From NCBI GenBank assembly GCA_958450365.1, contig CAUEEP010000489.1, positions 41,555 through 105,554 on the forward strand: DNA of 64,000 nt. Direction: 5' to 3'. Both the position numbers and the translations under genes were made by a program. The notes beneath the pieces were generated by a model. The model worked only from the letters and a program-made list of their open reading frames with translations. It ran no database searches and had not been told where the DNA came from. Source of the DNA: Mesorhabditis belari. Taxonomy: Eukaryota > Nematoda > Chromadorea > Rhabditida > Rhabditidae. Shown here piece after piece: positions 23,503-35,700 of the stretch; the stretch's first letter is position 1; every line of letters starts with the position of its first letter.

Positions 23503-24083
23503 CAGAATTCGGTTCTTTTCCAATATCGGGGAGCGGTCCGATTATCGGGGGAGCGGAAGGAAAATCGGGGAGCAAATTTTGCCCCCTCGAAAAATGCATT
23601 TCTGGGACTTTTATTTTAACTGCAACGTTTTTTTTTAAATTTTTTGGCAGCGCTACATATGTCCTATATTATCCAAAGTACTGCCATAAAATCCGCGAAT
23701 TACCCGTTATTCTCACAACCTTTATATTAGATCACAAAAGTGACTTAAATATCTAACACTTGGGGACATTTCGCCGTGCGCAAGTGTCACATACCCAGCG
23801 AAATAGATCTTTTCCCTTTGAGCGGACTTTCATCGATTCGCCACAGTTGCAAATCCACGACTGGATGACTCCTTTGGTGACGAAATAATCGATTGCCGTC
23901 GATTCCTTGAACGCACAAATATCGGAGAAGCGCATCGTCGTTAAAGTTTAAAAAAACGTTGCAGTTAAAATAAAAGTCCCAGAAATGCATTTTTCGAGGG
24001 GGCAAAATTTGCTCCCCCGATTTTCCTTCCGCTCCCCCGATAATCGGACCGCTCCCCCGATATTGGAAAAGAACCCAGAATTC
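23503..24083 (-). mobile_element. Short Merlin element with 8-bp target-site duplication
   Basis: The 565-bp element 23511-24075 is flanked by cagaattc on both sides (23503-23510 and 24076-24083). Its long inverted repeats start ggttcttttccaatatcggg and contain three gggggagcgg-type blocks on each side. The minus-strand internal frame (23935-23753) reads FVTKGVIQSWICNCGESM then WVCDTCARRNVPKC, the zinc-ribbon of Merlin/IS1595 transposases. Only this N-terminal piece remains, so the copy is non-autonomous. Confidence 0.85.
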
Positions 24084-24129
24084 GAATGATTAGATAGTTG
24101 ATTAAAAGAGATTAGAAGTGATTAGAATT

Positions 24130-24470
24130 ATTGGGTTGGTGAATTGAAAACTGCGGGACTTGGAACTAAAATTTATTCAGGCCATCAATTCATTCCAAAT
24201 AATTTCCATTATTGACGACTTCTGCCCATTTTCAGGCAATTCCTCTTTCGCAGTAGGATTTTGGTTTGTGTGTGAGACAAGTGTGAGACTCAAAAATGGA
24301 GGACTGGAGATGTCAACTGTCAGCCCAGTTTGAGCACTTTCTTCAAAAGAAACCCATTTTGGTGTCAATAGAAAAGTTGTAGAGAATCAAAAATTAGGCT
24401 TATAGCCAAATTTCCAAAAAGATACAGTTAATAGTTTCGCTTAAAATGCAAGTTTTGTGAAGATTCGTAA
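24130..24470 (-). mobile_element. End fragment of mariner-like element
   Basis: Begins with the tip ttgggttggtgaattgaaaa and carries the same blocks as 33366-34750 (aagaaacccattttggtgtc, ttgtagagaatcaaaaat, taagattcgtaaatttggc-like). Its first 170 bp match, inverted, the start of the window (150-311). Confidence 0.75.
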
Positions 24471-24559
24471 ATTTGGCTGTGCTTATCCCTTTCATCGCCG
24501 AGAAAGGGCGGTTCTTGGGATTGCCTAGGAGGACAAGTGAGGCCCTCACTTGGAGTCCC

Positions 24560-24735
24560 CCCTTTCCCTTTCACTCATTTGTAATCTATTCGTCTTATCG
24601 TACAACTGTAAATAAAGATATATATCTTTCGGATATTCAACTGCAGTTTGGGTCGGTCATTTCACAGGGACTCCCTTCTAATACGTTGGAGGAGTTGAGT
24701 CGGGGTTTGTCGGAGTGTTAGAGATGGCAGGATCA
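24560..24735 (+). repeat. Dispersed repeat, copy 1 (ends in a conserved short frame)
   Basis: The 150-bp block from gtaaataaagatatatatct to cggagtgttagagatg is repeated almost exactly at 26165-26287. Both copies keep the frame VNKDIY.DIQLQFGSVISQG to a stop with one substitution, so it may be the 3' end of a retroelement gene or an LTR end. No reverse transcriptase, protease or integrase motif is nearby. Confidence 0.5.
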
Positions 24736-24789
24736 ATAGGAGAGTGGACTCTCAATCAATAGGAGTCCACTCTCTTTAACTTAACCCAA

Positions 24790-25430
24790 ATTCTAGTCCA
24801 TATCCGTTTACACCTAGGAACGAATCCTATTCTGAAACGAATTTTATTCAATTCTTGATCATTTTTCTAAAAACTTATATTAAATTGCTATTTTTTTTGT
24901 TAAATTCTTATATTTATTCATTTATTTTACAAGTTTTCATGAAATTAAGCGATTTTTTTGAAGAAAAGTTTCGAAAAAATCAAAATCTTTGAATTTTTAT
25001 AATGAAATTCCAAAAGAATAGATAAAATTAGATAAAATAAATGACAAAATGACAAAAGAATAAAGAAAAAGAGGTTAAAAATGATAAAATGACAAAGAAA
25101 TAATCAAAAAGAGCTTAAAAATGACAAAAGAATAAAGAAAAAGCGATTAAAATGACAAAAAAACGATAATCAATTAGAAAACTTTAAACATCTTTAAAAG
25201 TATTTCAGTAAAATCCCAAAAAAACTTAACAAATCGAGCAGGCAATGCTTGGATTTGTCGATTTTTTCTTCTTTAATCCAGTTTCGGCAAAGAGAAGAGC
25301 TCTGAGCTCTTGATATCCGTCGATTGAATTCACATTTTCATCTTAAAATTGACTTTTCTTTGGATGAAAGTTTTGGACTTTGTGAAAGTGTGAAAGTTTT
25401 GGACTTTGTGCTTTTAGGAACCTCTGAGCC
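24790..25430. other. AT-rich stretch without recognised features
   Basis: Contains imperfect repeats of aaaatgacaaaagaataaag (25020-25160). No gene or element recognised. Confidence 0.6.
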
Positions 25431-25560
25431 TGAGCCTAAGCCTAAGCCTAAGCCTAAGCCTAAGCCTAAGCCTGAGCCTAAGCCTGAGCCTAAGCCTAAG
25501 TCTGAGCCTGAGCCTAAGCCTAAGCCTAAGCCTGAGCCTAAGCTTAAGCCTATAAGCCTT
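25431..25560. repeat. Interstitial telomere-like array, (GCCTAA)n
   Basis: About 20 units of cctaag/cctgag, i.e. GCCTAA, the complement of the nematode telomere hexamer TTAGGC, with many AAG-to-GAG variants. The open frame PKPEPKP is a by-product. Weaker ttaggc-like patches occur at 26070-26130 and 28065-28115. Confidence 0.75.
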
Positions 25561-26764
25561 AAGCCGAAATTCAGAACGCCTATAACTTTGTGCGTTTTGC
25601 CGATTAGCCGTTTTTGAAAACAGTTTCTGAATGTAGATCTGAATTCAGATGTTTATTTTGGTGTAACTAGCTGTACTAGTTAACTCATATTGTACTTGGG
25701 AAAGTTTCCCGCGGGTAACTTTGGAAAGTTTCCTTGTTAGGCTTGGACTTAGTGCGTAGGCTAGCGGCTAGCGCCTAGCACTAACTCAAATATTCAGGCC
25801 TCCCTCCCCCAAAAAAGGCGGCTATTTGGGTTTGGGCTAGTGGGGATCCTTGCAAATTGATTTCTGTACTTTTATTGAATCGAGGCGACGGTGGAAATTG
25901 GAACATTTCAGCCCTATGATTTCCGTACTTTTATCGGATCAAAGAAGCTGTTCAAGTTGGGACATTTCAGCCCCATTTCAGACATTTTTGTATTGGATCA
26001 GTAATTGGAACGGGTTGAGACCAAACCCAAATAACTCTTTTATTGGTTGGGTTTTACCCAACCAAAAGCCTTAGCCTTAAAACGCTTAGGCTTGAGGCTT
26101 CAGGTTTAGGATTAGGCTTAGGCTTCGGTAAACAGTTTCCTTTTGAGCTGTGTAGCTCATATTGTACTGTAAATAAAGATATATATCTTCCGGATATTCA
26201 ACTGCAGTTTGGGTCGGTCATTTCACAGGGACTCCCTTCTAATACGTTGGAGGAGTTGAGTCGGGGTTTGTCGGAGTGTTAGAGATGACAGAATATCAGA
26301 AGGAGTCCACTCTCTTTAACTTAATTCTAGTCCATATCTGTTTACTCCTAGGAACAAACAATTGGAACAATTGAACAATTGAGAACACCAATTTAAACAT
26401 CAAATTCGTAATCAGCGTAATTGATTACCCTAAAAAAATGTGGAAAATCAAAATTTAAGTGCTAACTTTATTAGTATCTATTGTTTTATTAAAAAATCAA
26501 ATCAAATTATCAGTTTGACAGTTGATTTGGGCTATTCAGTGCCATAATTATTGCTGTAAATTGAGTTTAAAGCCAGTTTAGTTACTCAAATTAATACTGG
26601 ATTAACTTAGATAAAGATTTGGGTAATTAAACCGACCGAAAAGCTTTCTATAAATCTGCTAGACACAATCCGATAGTGATAGAAAAGAACGCAAAGTTGG
26701 CCATATTCAAATCAACCGAGGTTACTTCTTTAAGTCAAACAATCAGCCTCTATTCTTTCAGTTA
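25561..26764. other. Intergenic region 3' of guanylate cyclase
   Basis: Holds a second copy of the 24560 repeat (26165-26287) and tagttaactcatattgtact, related to 47030. The rest is unique AT-rich sequence. A possible further 3' exon of the cyclase would fall here, but I cannot find one with convincing signals. Confidence 0.5.
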
Positions 26765-26765
26765 T

Positions 26766-29700
26766 TCAACTATTCCCCTCACCTCTTTGATGCTGAATAA
26801 TCTCCCAGATCGATCTTTTGAAACTTCGAATTAAATAATATGTATTCATCTCTCCTTTTCCTTTAATTTGAGTCTTTCCACGACCTTCGAACTCAAAGCG
26901 GCCAGTTTTTTGAGCACAACTGAAAAATTATCAATGAAATATGATTATCAACTTTAAATCTTCAATCTATAGCTGCTGATCTAGAAAATTATCTATTAGG
27001 TTGTCCGAACAACCTAATATTAAATCTAAATGTAATTTTATAGATGAATATCTTTTTATATTTACTTACTTCACAGCACTCTCACTGCAATGAATTCTCC
27101 CGACTGGACTGTGCGATTCCATTCGAGAAGCTGTATTTACTGTGTCTCCAAATAGACAATATCTAAAGTTCGGGAATAGATTGGATTACTTTATACTTAA
27201 GACACTAGTTATCAGAAGCGATTACTAGTTATCAGAAGCGAAAAATGAAGTTCACCTTGGCATTTTAGCACCAACAACTCCAGCCACAACGGGACCAGAG
27301 TGAATTCCAGCTCTGATTTTTAATGGTTTACCTAAATGTTTAAAAATTGTTTATAAATAGTTTATAGGTCGCGTCCGTTTCCTTCCAATACGGTTCCAAT
27401 ACGGTTCCAATACGATTCGAATACGATTCGAATACGGTTCCAATACGGTTCCTATTTTGATCTAATACGGTTCCAATACGGTTCCAATACGTTTCCAATA
27501 CGGTTCCAATACGGTTTCTTAGAGGAAACTATAGAAAAACTTGAATTCAACACAAAAAAATCTAAAACGGTTAGCGAAAATGCAAAGTTTCTGTTTAGAT
27601 TACCCTTTAACTGAATATCTTTTCTTATTCGTTTACTTGCTCACCGGAAACTGGATCAGTGACATTCCTTGCCTCGTACAGCATGCCGAGCGCGAGATGG
27701 CAAATGATCTCACAATGAGCCTCGACGATCTCCGGGATTCCACCAACCGACATATAACTGTCACCAACTGTCTCCACTTTGTAGGCCTGAAAATTGGAAG
27801 GAATACTGTAACTGTATTGTACTATACTGTACTGTACTGTACTATACTGTACTGTACTGTACTGTACTATACGGTACTATACACACAAATCCCTTTCCCA
27901 ATCTATTGTGTCAAACTAAAGCTAGGCTTGGCTTGGCTATGGCTTTGGCTGGGCTTTGGCTTGGCTATGGTTTTGGCTTGGCTTTGGCTTGGCTTTGACT
28001 TGGCTTTGGCAGGGCTTTGGCTGAGCTTTGGCTTGGCTTAGGCTTGGTTTTGGCTTGGCTGGGCTTTGGCTTGGCTTGGCTTAGGCTCAGGCTTAGGCTT
28101 TGGCTTAGGCTTGGTCTTGGTTGACTTCTGATTGGTATATTTGTGCCTAGCCAGTTTATCGTAAGCCCCAAGCCTAGGCTAGGCGATTCCTCTGACTTAG
28201 AACCTGGTTACAACCCTGGTTCAAAGGTTTAAGCCAGGGCAGGAAATGGATTTTGGAACATAATGAGGCAAAGATTGTGGTCGGAAAGCCTTTAACCAAT
28301 GTTGGCGTCTTTTGGGAGTTTGACATTGGCTTGATTTTGGTTGAGGATTTTTTGGTTCTGAGCTCTTGAACTCAATGCCAATTTCGAGTTGATTTCGAGT
28401 TTTTATTTTCCAAACTCGATGGAATGGAAATAAGAAGTTGATCAAAGAAAATTAAACGGTAATTAAACGTTAATTAAACGGCAATTAAACGGCAATTAAA
28501 CGGCAATTAAACAGCAATTAAACAGAATTTCAAAACAGCCTGTAACAAAGTTACACGAATTTTTCTGTTTTGTTTCGTTGAATTTGAATTTCCAGTGCCT
28601 CAAAAAGCCATTAAACCATGAAATCTTTATTCACTTTAAGTGAAAAAACAATAGAAAACGATTTGTTCGCATATACACACACACAAATCCTTCGCCGAAT
28701 CTATTGTCGATTGTTCGTAAGTCCAGAAGTTGGTGGTTGTTCTGGGGCTTTCTCTCCATCCATTGCTTTTCCTTTATTTGATCCCCACAAAGCGTAAGCG
28801 GCTGGGGCATAGGCATAGGCGTAAGGAGAAGCGACAACGGGAGCTCCATAAACTGATGGATATCCGTAGGCGCTGTACGCTAGGTAGTAGGCCTGAAAGA
28901 GTGTACTTTGAGGTGGGTTTTGCTTAGAAACACAAGGCATCTATTGCACTAGGGGGTAGGTGATAGAGTTGAAGATCTTTAGAGAAGTTGAGGATCTTTA
29001 AGGAAACTTTGAGGATCTTTAAGTGTCTCTTACTTTTTAAATCCACAATTCGCTTACTTTTCTTTTAAGAAATTGCTATTCAGTACAAGTTACAGTCATC
29101 TACAGTAATCTACAGCAATCTACAGCAATCTACAGTAATCTACAGCAATCTACAGCAATCTACAGCATTCTATAGTCTTCTACAGTCTTCTACAGTCTTC
29201 TACAGTCTTCTACAGTCTTCTACAGTCTTCTACAGTCTTCTACAGTCATCTACAGTCTTCTACAGTCATCTACAGTCTTCTACAGTCTTCTACAGTCTTC
29301 TACAGTCTTCTACAGTCTTCTACAGTCTTCTACAGTCTTCTACAGTCTTCTACAGTCTTCTACAGTCTTCTACAGTCTTCTACAGTCTTCTACAGTCTTC
29401 TACAGTCTTCTACAGTCTTCTACAGTCTTCTACAGTCTTCTACAGTCTTCTACAGTCTTCTACAGTCTTCTACAGTCTTCTACAGTCTTCTACAGTCTTC
29501 TACAGTCTTCTACAGTCTTCTACAGTCTTCTACAGTCTTCTACAGTCTTCTACAGTCTTCTACAGTCTTCTACAGTCTTCTACAGTCTTCTACAGTCTTC
29601 TACAGTCTTCTACAGTCTTCTACAGTCTTCTACAGTCTTCTACAGTCTTCTACAGTCTTCTACAGTCTTCTACAGTCTTCTACAGTCTTCTACAGTCTTC

Positions 29701-32700
29701 TACAGTCTTCTACAGTCTTCTACAGTCTTCTACAGTCTTCTACAATCTTCTACAGTCATCTACAGTATTCTATAGTCTTTTAAAGCTCTAGAATCTAAAA
29801 TTCACCTCAGTTTGCCCGACAACAATCAAAGCAGCAATGAAAAGCGAGAAGATCTTGGTAGACATTGTAGATTTCGAGTGAAGAATCGAGTGTGAATTCT
29901 TCAATTTCTCATCCACATTTTATACTCACTTTCGTCAATATTCTGAGACAAAAGTCTTTCAAAAAAAGAATGAAAAACGAAAAAAATCAACAGAAATTGG
30001 CCATTGCCTAAAAAAAAAAGGCGGCAAAGAAAAGAGAGAAACGGGGAAAAATCGCGTCGTTTGTTCTCGCTGAACAAGTGAGACTTGAGAGACTTCTTGA
30101 GTAAATAAAACGATTGTTGAAATGTAAAAAAGAGTTAGAGCATTGGTAAACTTGGCGCTCCTTGAAGATTTGAAACAAAAAGTCACAAAAAACACAAAAG
30201 AAAGCTCGAAAATAGAGAAATCGTAAGATTGATAAAAGCTTTTGTAAACTCTCTCTTTCTCGTGCACTTATTGCTTCATTTTCTAGCAATCGCAAGTCAT
30301 TCTTGCGAGAATTCTCGATTAGAAAGCGTGTGTTTACAAATTTGCGCCGAAATTTTGAGCAAAACAAAATTCCGCTGATCAATTCTCGTCCGAAAACGGC
30401 TTTAAGTTGGAAATTTGATGAATTTCCAAGTGCTTCCATTACGGGAAACCTTCGTAATCTTTATCTAGACTTTTTTCCTTTCTGCTTGTTCACATCAATC
30501 TTCGTTTTTTTCAATGACACAACGCAATTTTAAGCTTCAAATGTTTCCAGTATAAGTATCTATCCTTTTGAAGCTAGGAATACAAAAAAATGACCCACCG
30601 GGATTCGAACCTGCTACCTCTCGATCACTAGGCGAACGCTTTACCAATGAGCCACAACGACATGTACCTCTGCCGCCAAGGTAGGGCCTTATCCCTCACT
30701 AGGGCAAAATAACAAGAATGTCATGGCTTCGGTCGGTTGTTCTTTGCGCTCCAACGTAAACTAAATCGATCTGGCACACCGAATTCCTCATTTTTCCCGC
30801 AGCTTGGTATCTAGGTTGGTAAAAATTGGGATTTCGGTGTGCCAGATCGATTTAGTTTACCTTGGAGCGCAAAGAACAACCGACCGAAGCCATGACATTC
30901 TTGTTATTTTGCCCTAGTGAGGGATAAGGCCCTACCCCTACCTCTCAGCATCATAAGCCTCTCAGCATCATAAGCCTCTCAGCATCATAAGCCTCTCAGC
31001 ATCACAAGCCTCTCAGCATCATAAGCCTCTCAGCGTCATAAGCCTCTCAGCGTCATAAGCCTCTCAGCGTCATAAGCCTCTCAGCGTCATAAGCCTCTCA
31101 GCGTCATAAGCCTCTCAGCGTCATAAGCCTCTCAGCGTCATAAGCCTCTCAGCGTCATAAGCCTCTCAGCGTCATAAGCCTCTCAGCGTCATAAGCCTCT
31201 CAGCGTCATAAGCCTCTCAGCGTCATAAGCCTCTCAGCTTCATAAGCCTCTCAGCTTCATAAGCCTCTCAGCTTCATAAGCCGTAGATAAATTGATTGAC
31301 GAAATGTAAGCAGCTATATCCATAAAGCTTGTCAATTAGTAAGTAAAGGCAAGACTGGTAAGTTGTAGTCTTGCTTGCTTTACTGCTTAAGTGCTTTACT
31401 GCTTTACTTTAGGTTTCAAGCCTTACTACTGCTTTAAGCCTTCAATATCTTATCTTGTTTATTTCAAGAAAAAGTTCCGTCTAGTAGAGATCGTTTGCAA
31501 CGATCTCATGACCCCGAGAGATTTTGCGGGGGTCCACCCATCCATGAAAAGGCTTAGAACAGTTATATATCACAAATTCTCTCAATTTTCTCAATTTTCC
31601 CCTTTCCCGACATCAATTTTCATCAATAGAAAAGGCAAAAGATTGATAAAAAAAGAAAAGGAGCAAAGAAAAGAAAAGAAAAAGAATACATAGAGAAATG
31701 AGACAAATAGAAAATGTGTCTTTTCGATTTTTTAGCATTCTTTTTCAATTGTTGGAAGATGAATTCTCGATCTATTCTTTTATTTTCTTTTTTTTTACTA
31801 TTTTCTTTCGTATTTTCTTTCGTATTTTCGAAAATCGATGAAATGAAAGAAAAAAAAGCGCTAAAAACCTATGCAATGGTGCCACAAATCGCTTTCTCGC
31901 CCTACTTTTGGACGAAATTGAATCAAGATCTACCGTGGATAGAAAAAACGAGGAATCATATGTGAATTTTATCATTTTATCAATCGAATCTTATCCATTT
32001 GCCACATTTTTGTACATTTTTGTCCATTTTTTTTTGAATAAAATTGAACTTTTTCTTTTGAAATAATAAAATTTTCAATTAAAAAGCAAAATTTTGAAAT
32101 TTTTATGCATTTAAGCTGAATTTTCGATTGAAATTGGGTTCAGAATTGTTTAAAAAAGACGAGGATGGGACAAATGCGTCCTTTTTTTTGCGCACCTGGA
32201 CACTTGCGCACCTGGACATTTGCGCACCTTGTTTTTTGCTGGAAAAGGCCTTAGGAAAGGTCGTCGAGCTTCGAAAATATTCCATATAAGGGAATCGTAT
32301 GCGTAGATTGCGGAAAAGCGTTAAGTTGCGTAGTTTTTGCCTTTTAGCCCAAATTTGACTTGTCAGCAAGGTCTGATTTGTCGAAATTCGGAAAAAACTT
32401 TTTAAGTTTTCTTAAAAAAATTTTTAAAACTTTATGCATTTAAACTAGCTTCTCTTTCGAATTTGTGTTCAGAATTGTTTTAAAAAGGATATAAAAGCAA
32501 TTCACTTCACTAAAATCTAACTTTTTCTTTTGAAATCATGAAATTTTCAATTAAAAAGCGAAAAATTTCAAATTTTCATTCAAATGTTAAAATTTTTATG
32601 CATTTAAGCTGAATTTTTGATCGAAATTGTGCTCAGAATTGTTTTAAAAGGATATAAAATCAATTCTATGTTGATTTAAAGAAATAGAAACCATTAAACA

Positions 32701-35700
32701 TTATTTAAATTTGGGTTTTAACCTGGTAAATCGAATCTCGCCGGAGAACCGACGAATTTAACCCCGGATCCAGTATCACACAGCGGTGAACCGTATCCAA
32801 AGGCTCAGATCCAACTACGAGCTTTTTAACCGCAGCAATAATGACATACACTTTGAGAGCTGGAATTACCGCGGCTGCTGGCACCAGACTGCTGACCAGA
32901 CTGCTGGCACCAGACTGCTGTCACCAGACTGCTGGCACTAGACTGCTGGCACCAGACTTGCCCTCTCATTGATCCTCGTTAAAGGTTTAGAGCCTAAGCC
33001 TCTTGAAAGAGCCTAAGCCTAGTTTAAAATTGAAAAACTTAGCAACTTTGAACTCTTTTATCCTCTTTTCTTTCATTTTTATTTAATAAACAATGTTTTT
33101 TAATGAATAGCTTTATTAGAAAGCTTTATTTTATTCTTTATTCCCTTTTTCTTTAAAGAAACAAACAAACAAACTTTGAAAAGTTTCTTTATGAATCTAT
33201 TAGATTTTAATAATTCAATCCAATAATTGAATTCAATAATTCAATAATTATAATATTTAAATCAACCTTTTGCAAGATGAGCCAGGTTAGATTGGATCTA
33301 GAACAAGTCAAAGCTCATGTCCAGCCCCAGACGTAGGAAACTTTTATACATTTTCTGTGCCATTTTATTGGGTTGGTGAATTGAAAACTGCCGGCTATTG
33401 TCATATGTGACAGTTTGAGCACTTTCTTCAAAAGAAACCCATTTTGGTGTCAATGGAAATGTTGTAGAGAATCAAAAATCAAGCTTATATCCAATTTTCC
33501 AAAAAGATACACCTAGTAGTTCCCCTTAAAATTTGTGTTCTGTGTGTTCTTTGTGCGGCCGCGTAATCGCTTGTCGTCTGGCGCAGGGCTTTTACATAAG
33601 TCCCTTCCCTCTCTGCTCCACAAGCTCTTCTGGCCGTTTACGAATCTTCAAATTCGACATTGACTTCTCCTCAAATCAAGGCTAATCTCAATCTATTGGG
33701 TCTGAGAATGGAAAACCCGCCGGCTATTGTCATATGTGACAGTTTGAGCACTTTCTTCAAAAGAAACCCATTTTGGTGTCAATGGAAATGTTGTAGAGAA
33801 TCAAAAATCAAGCTTATATCCAAATTTTCAGAACGATTCAAAAACTGGTTTTCAAGAAATGCCAAATTTACGAATTTTCACAAAACTTGCATTTTAAGCG
33901 AAACTACTAAGTGTATCTTTTTGGAAATTTGGCTATAAGCCTAATTTTTGATTCTCTACAACTTTTCTATTGACACCAAAATAGGTTTCTTTTGAGGAAA
34001 GTGATCAAACTGGGACATCTCCAGTCCTCCATTTTTGAGTCTCACACACAAACCAAAATCCTTCTTAGTAGGATTTTGGCTTGGGTGCTCCAAGTTCCAA
34101 TCGAAAGTTGGGGCTTGGGTGCTCGAAGTTGACCCATGGGTGCCCCATGACCTCAATGATCCTCAGAAGAGGCAGCGCGCCTCGATCAGTGCATCGTGAG
34201 AGATGTCCTTTCTTCTTCCGTGAGAGATGTCCTTTCTTCTTCCGTGAGAGATGTCGAAAGGAAATCCTTTCTTCCTCGAATTGTGACAGGAGATGAGAAA
34301 TGGGTTTTATCTGTGAACTTTCAGAGGAAGTGACAATGGGTGGGGCCAGGCGAGAAACCCGAAAGTGACCCTAAGCCCGATTTGCACCAGAAGAAGTTTA
34401 TGCTCTGCATTTTCTGGGATATGGAGGGAGTGGTGTACTGGGAGTTGCTGGATAGCAAGACCATTAATGCAATCAAATACAGTGAACAGTTGAGAAGGGT
34501 GAATGAATCCCTGAAGAAGAATAGGCCCTCAAAGTCAAAGATCGTTCTCATCCACGACAACGCGCGCCCTCATGTTGCAAAACTGACTCCCTCTAAAATA
34601 AATAGCCTTGTTGGGAACTTTTGGCGCATACCCTATACAGTCCGCCCCTTCTGATGACTATTTATTCCGGGCCATGAGTGAGCTTGCAGGAGAACACTTC
34701 GATTCAGAAGAAGCAGTCAAGCAGCAGTTTTTCAATTCACCAACCCAATAGATTTCAATAATTGTAATATTCAAATAAACCTTTTGCAAGATGACCAATC
34801 GATCGAATTTCGTGAAGAGATCATTCAACAACATCACCACATCTTTCGGAGCACAATGGGGAACGATTTGTTGAAATGAGGGCACATCACAGAACATCAC
34901 CGTCGCTTCTTGGTATTCTCCTAGAAACAAAAACTTTCTGAAATTCATTCTTCAACTCTTACTTGCATCCACACTCATTCCACTCTTCAATTGCTGAGCC
35001 ACTGATGCTGGTAACATTTCAGACAGCAGAGCATCGGTTTTCCCTTTTTCTAGCTCAAGATCTTTCGCCAAAATTTCAAGTTGTTCATTGTTGGCCTCGA
35101 GTTGGAGGCTGAAAGGAAATTCTTTGAGATTTCGAGTTTCAATTGTTTTCCTTAAACAATTGAAGACGCTATCGTAATGTGTATTTTTAGAATTTGAAAC
35201 TTTTACAAACTAAAACTGATTATGAGGTTTCCTACTTCAGCTCAACATCGGAAAGACGTTGTTGATTGAGAAGAATGAGATCTCTTGTAGCATCGTGAAG
35301 GGGCATTGCAGTCAGACGCATTCCTAGAGTCGATAAGACTGTGCTGGCTTTGAAAAGTTTTTGTTTATCATTAACAACACGAGATGGTGCTGAAAGAATC
35401 TATATGACAAGGTCAGTTGGCCGTCAGTTGGCCCAGGATCAGTTGGCCGTCAGTTGGCCCAGGATTAGTTGGCCCAGGATCAGTTGGCCGTCAGTTGGCC
35501 CAGGATCAGTTGGCCGTCAGTTGGCCCAGGATTAGTTGGCCCAGGATCAGTTGGCCGTCAGTTGGCCCAGGATTAGTTGGCCCAGGATCAGTTGGCCGTC
35601 AGTTGGCCCAGGATCAGTTGGCCCAGGATCAGTTGGCCGTCAGTTGACCCAGGATCAGTTGGCCGTCAGTTGACCCAGGATCAGTTGGCCGTCAGTTGAC

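Noticed and set aside
24473..24721. Retroviral or LTR-element gene end
   Set aside because: Conserved between two copies, but without any reverse transcriptase, protease or integrase signature or primer-binding site; kept only as a dispersed repeat.
29091..29775. CRISPR-like regular array
   Set aside because: Pure tandem repeat without spacers, in a eukaryotic intron.
30008..30439. 143-residue minus-strand frame upstream of the nested gene
   Set aside because: Low-complexity Phe/Arg-rich composition, overlapping open frames on both strands, no introns or conserved residues.
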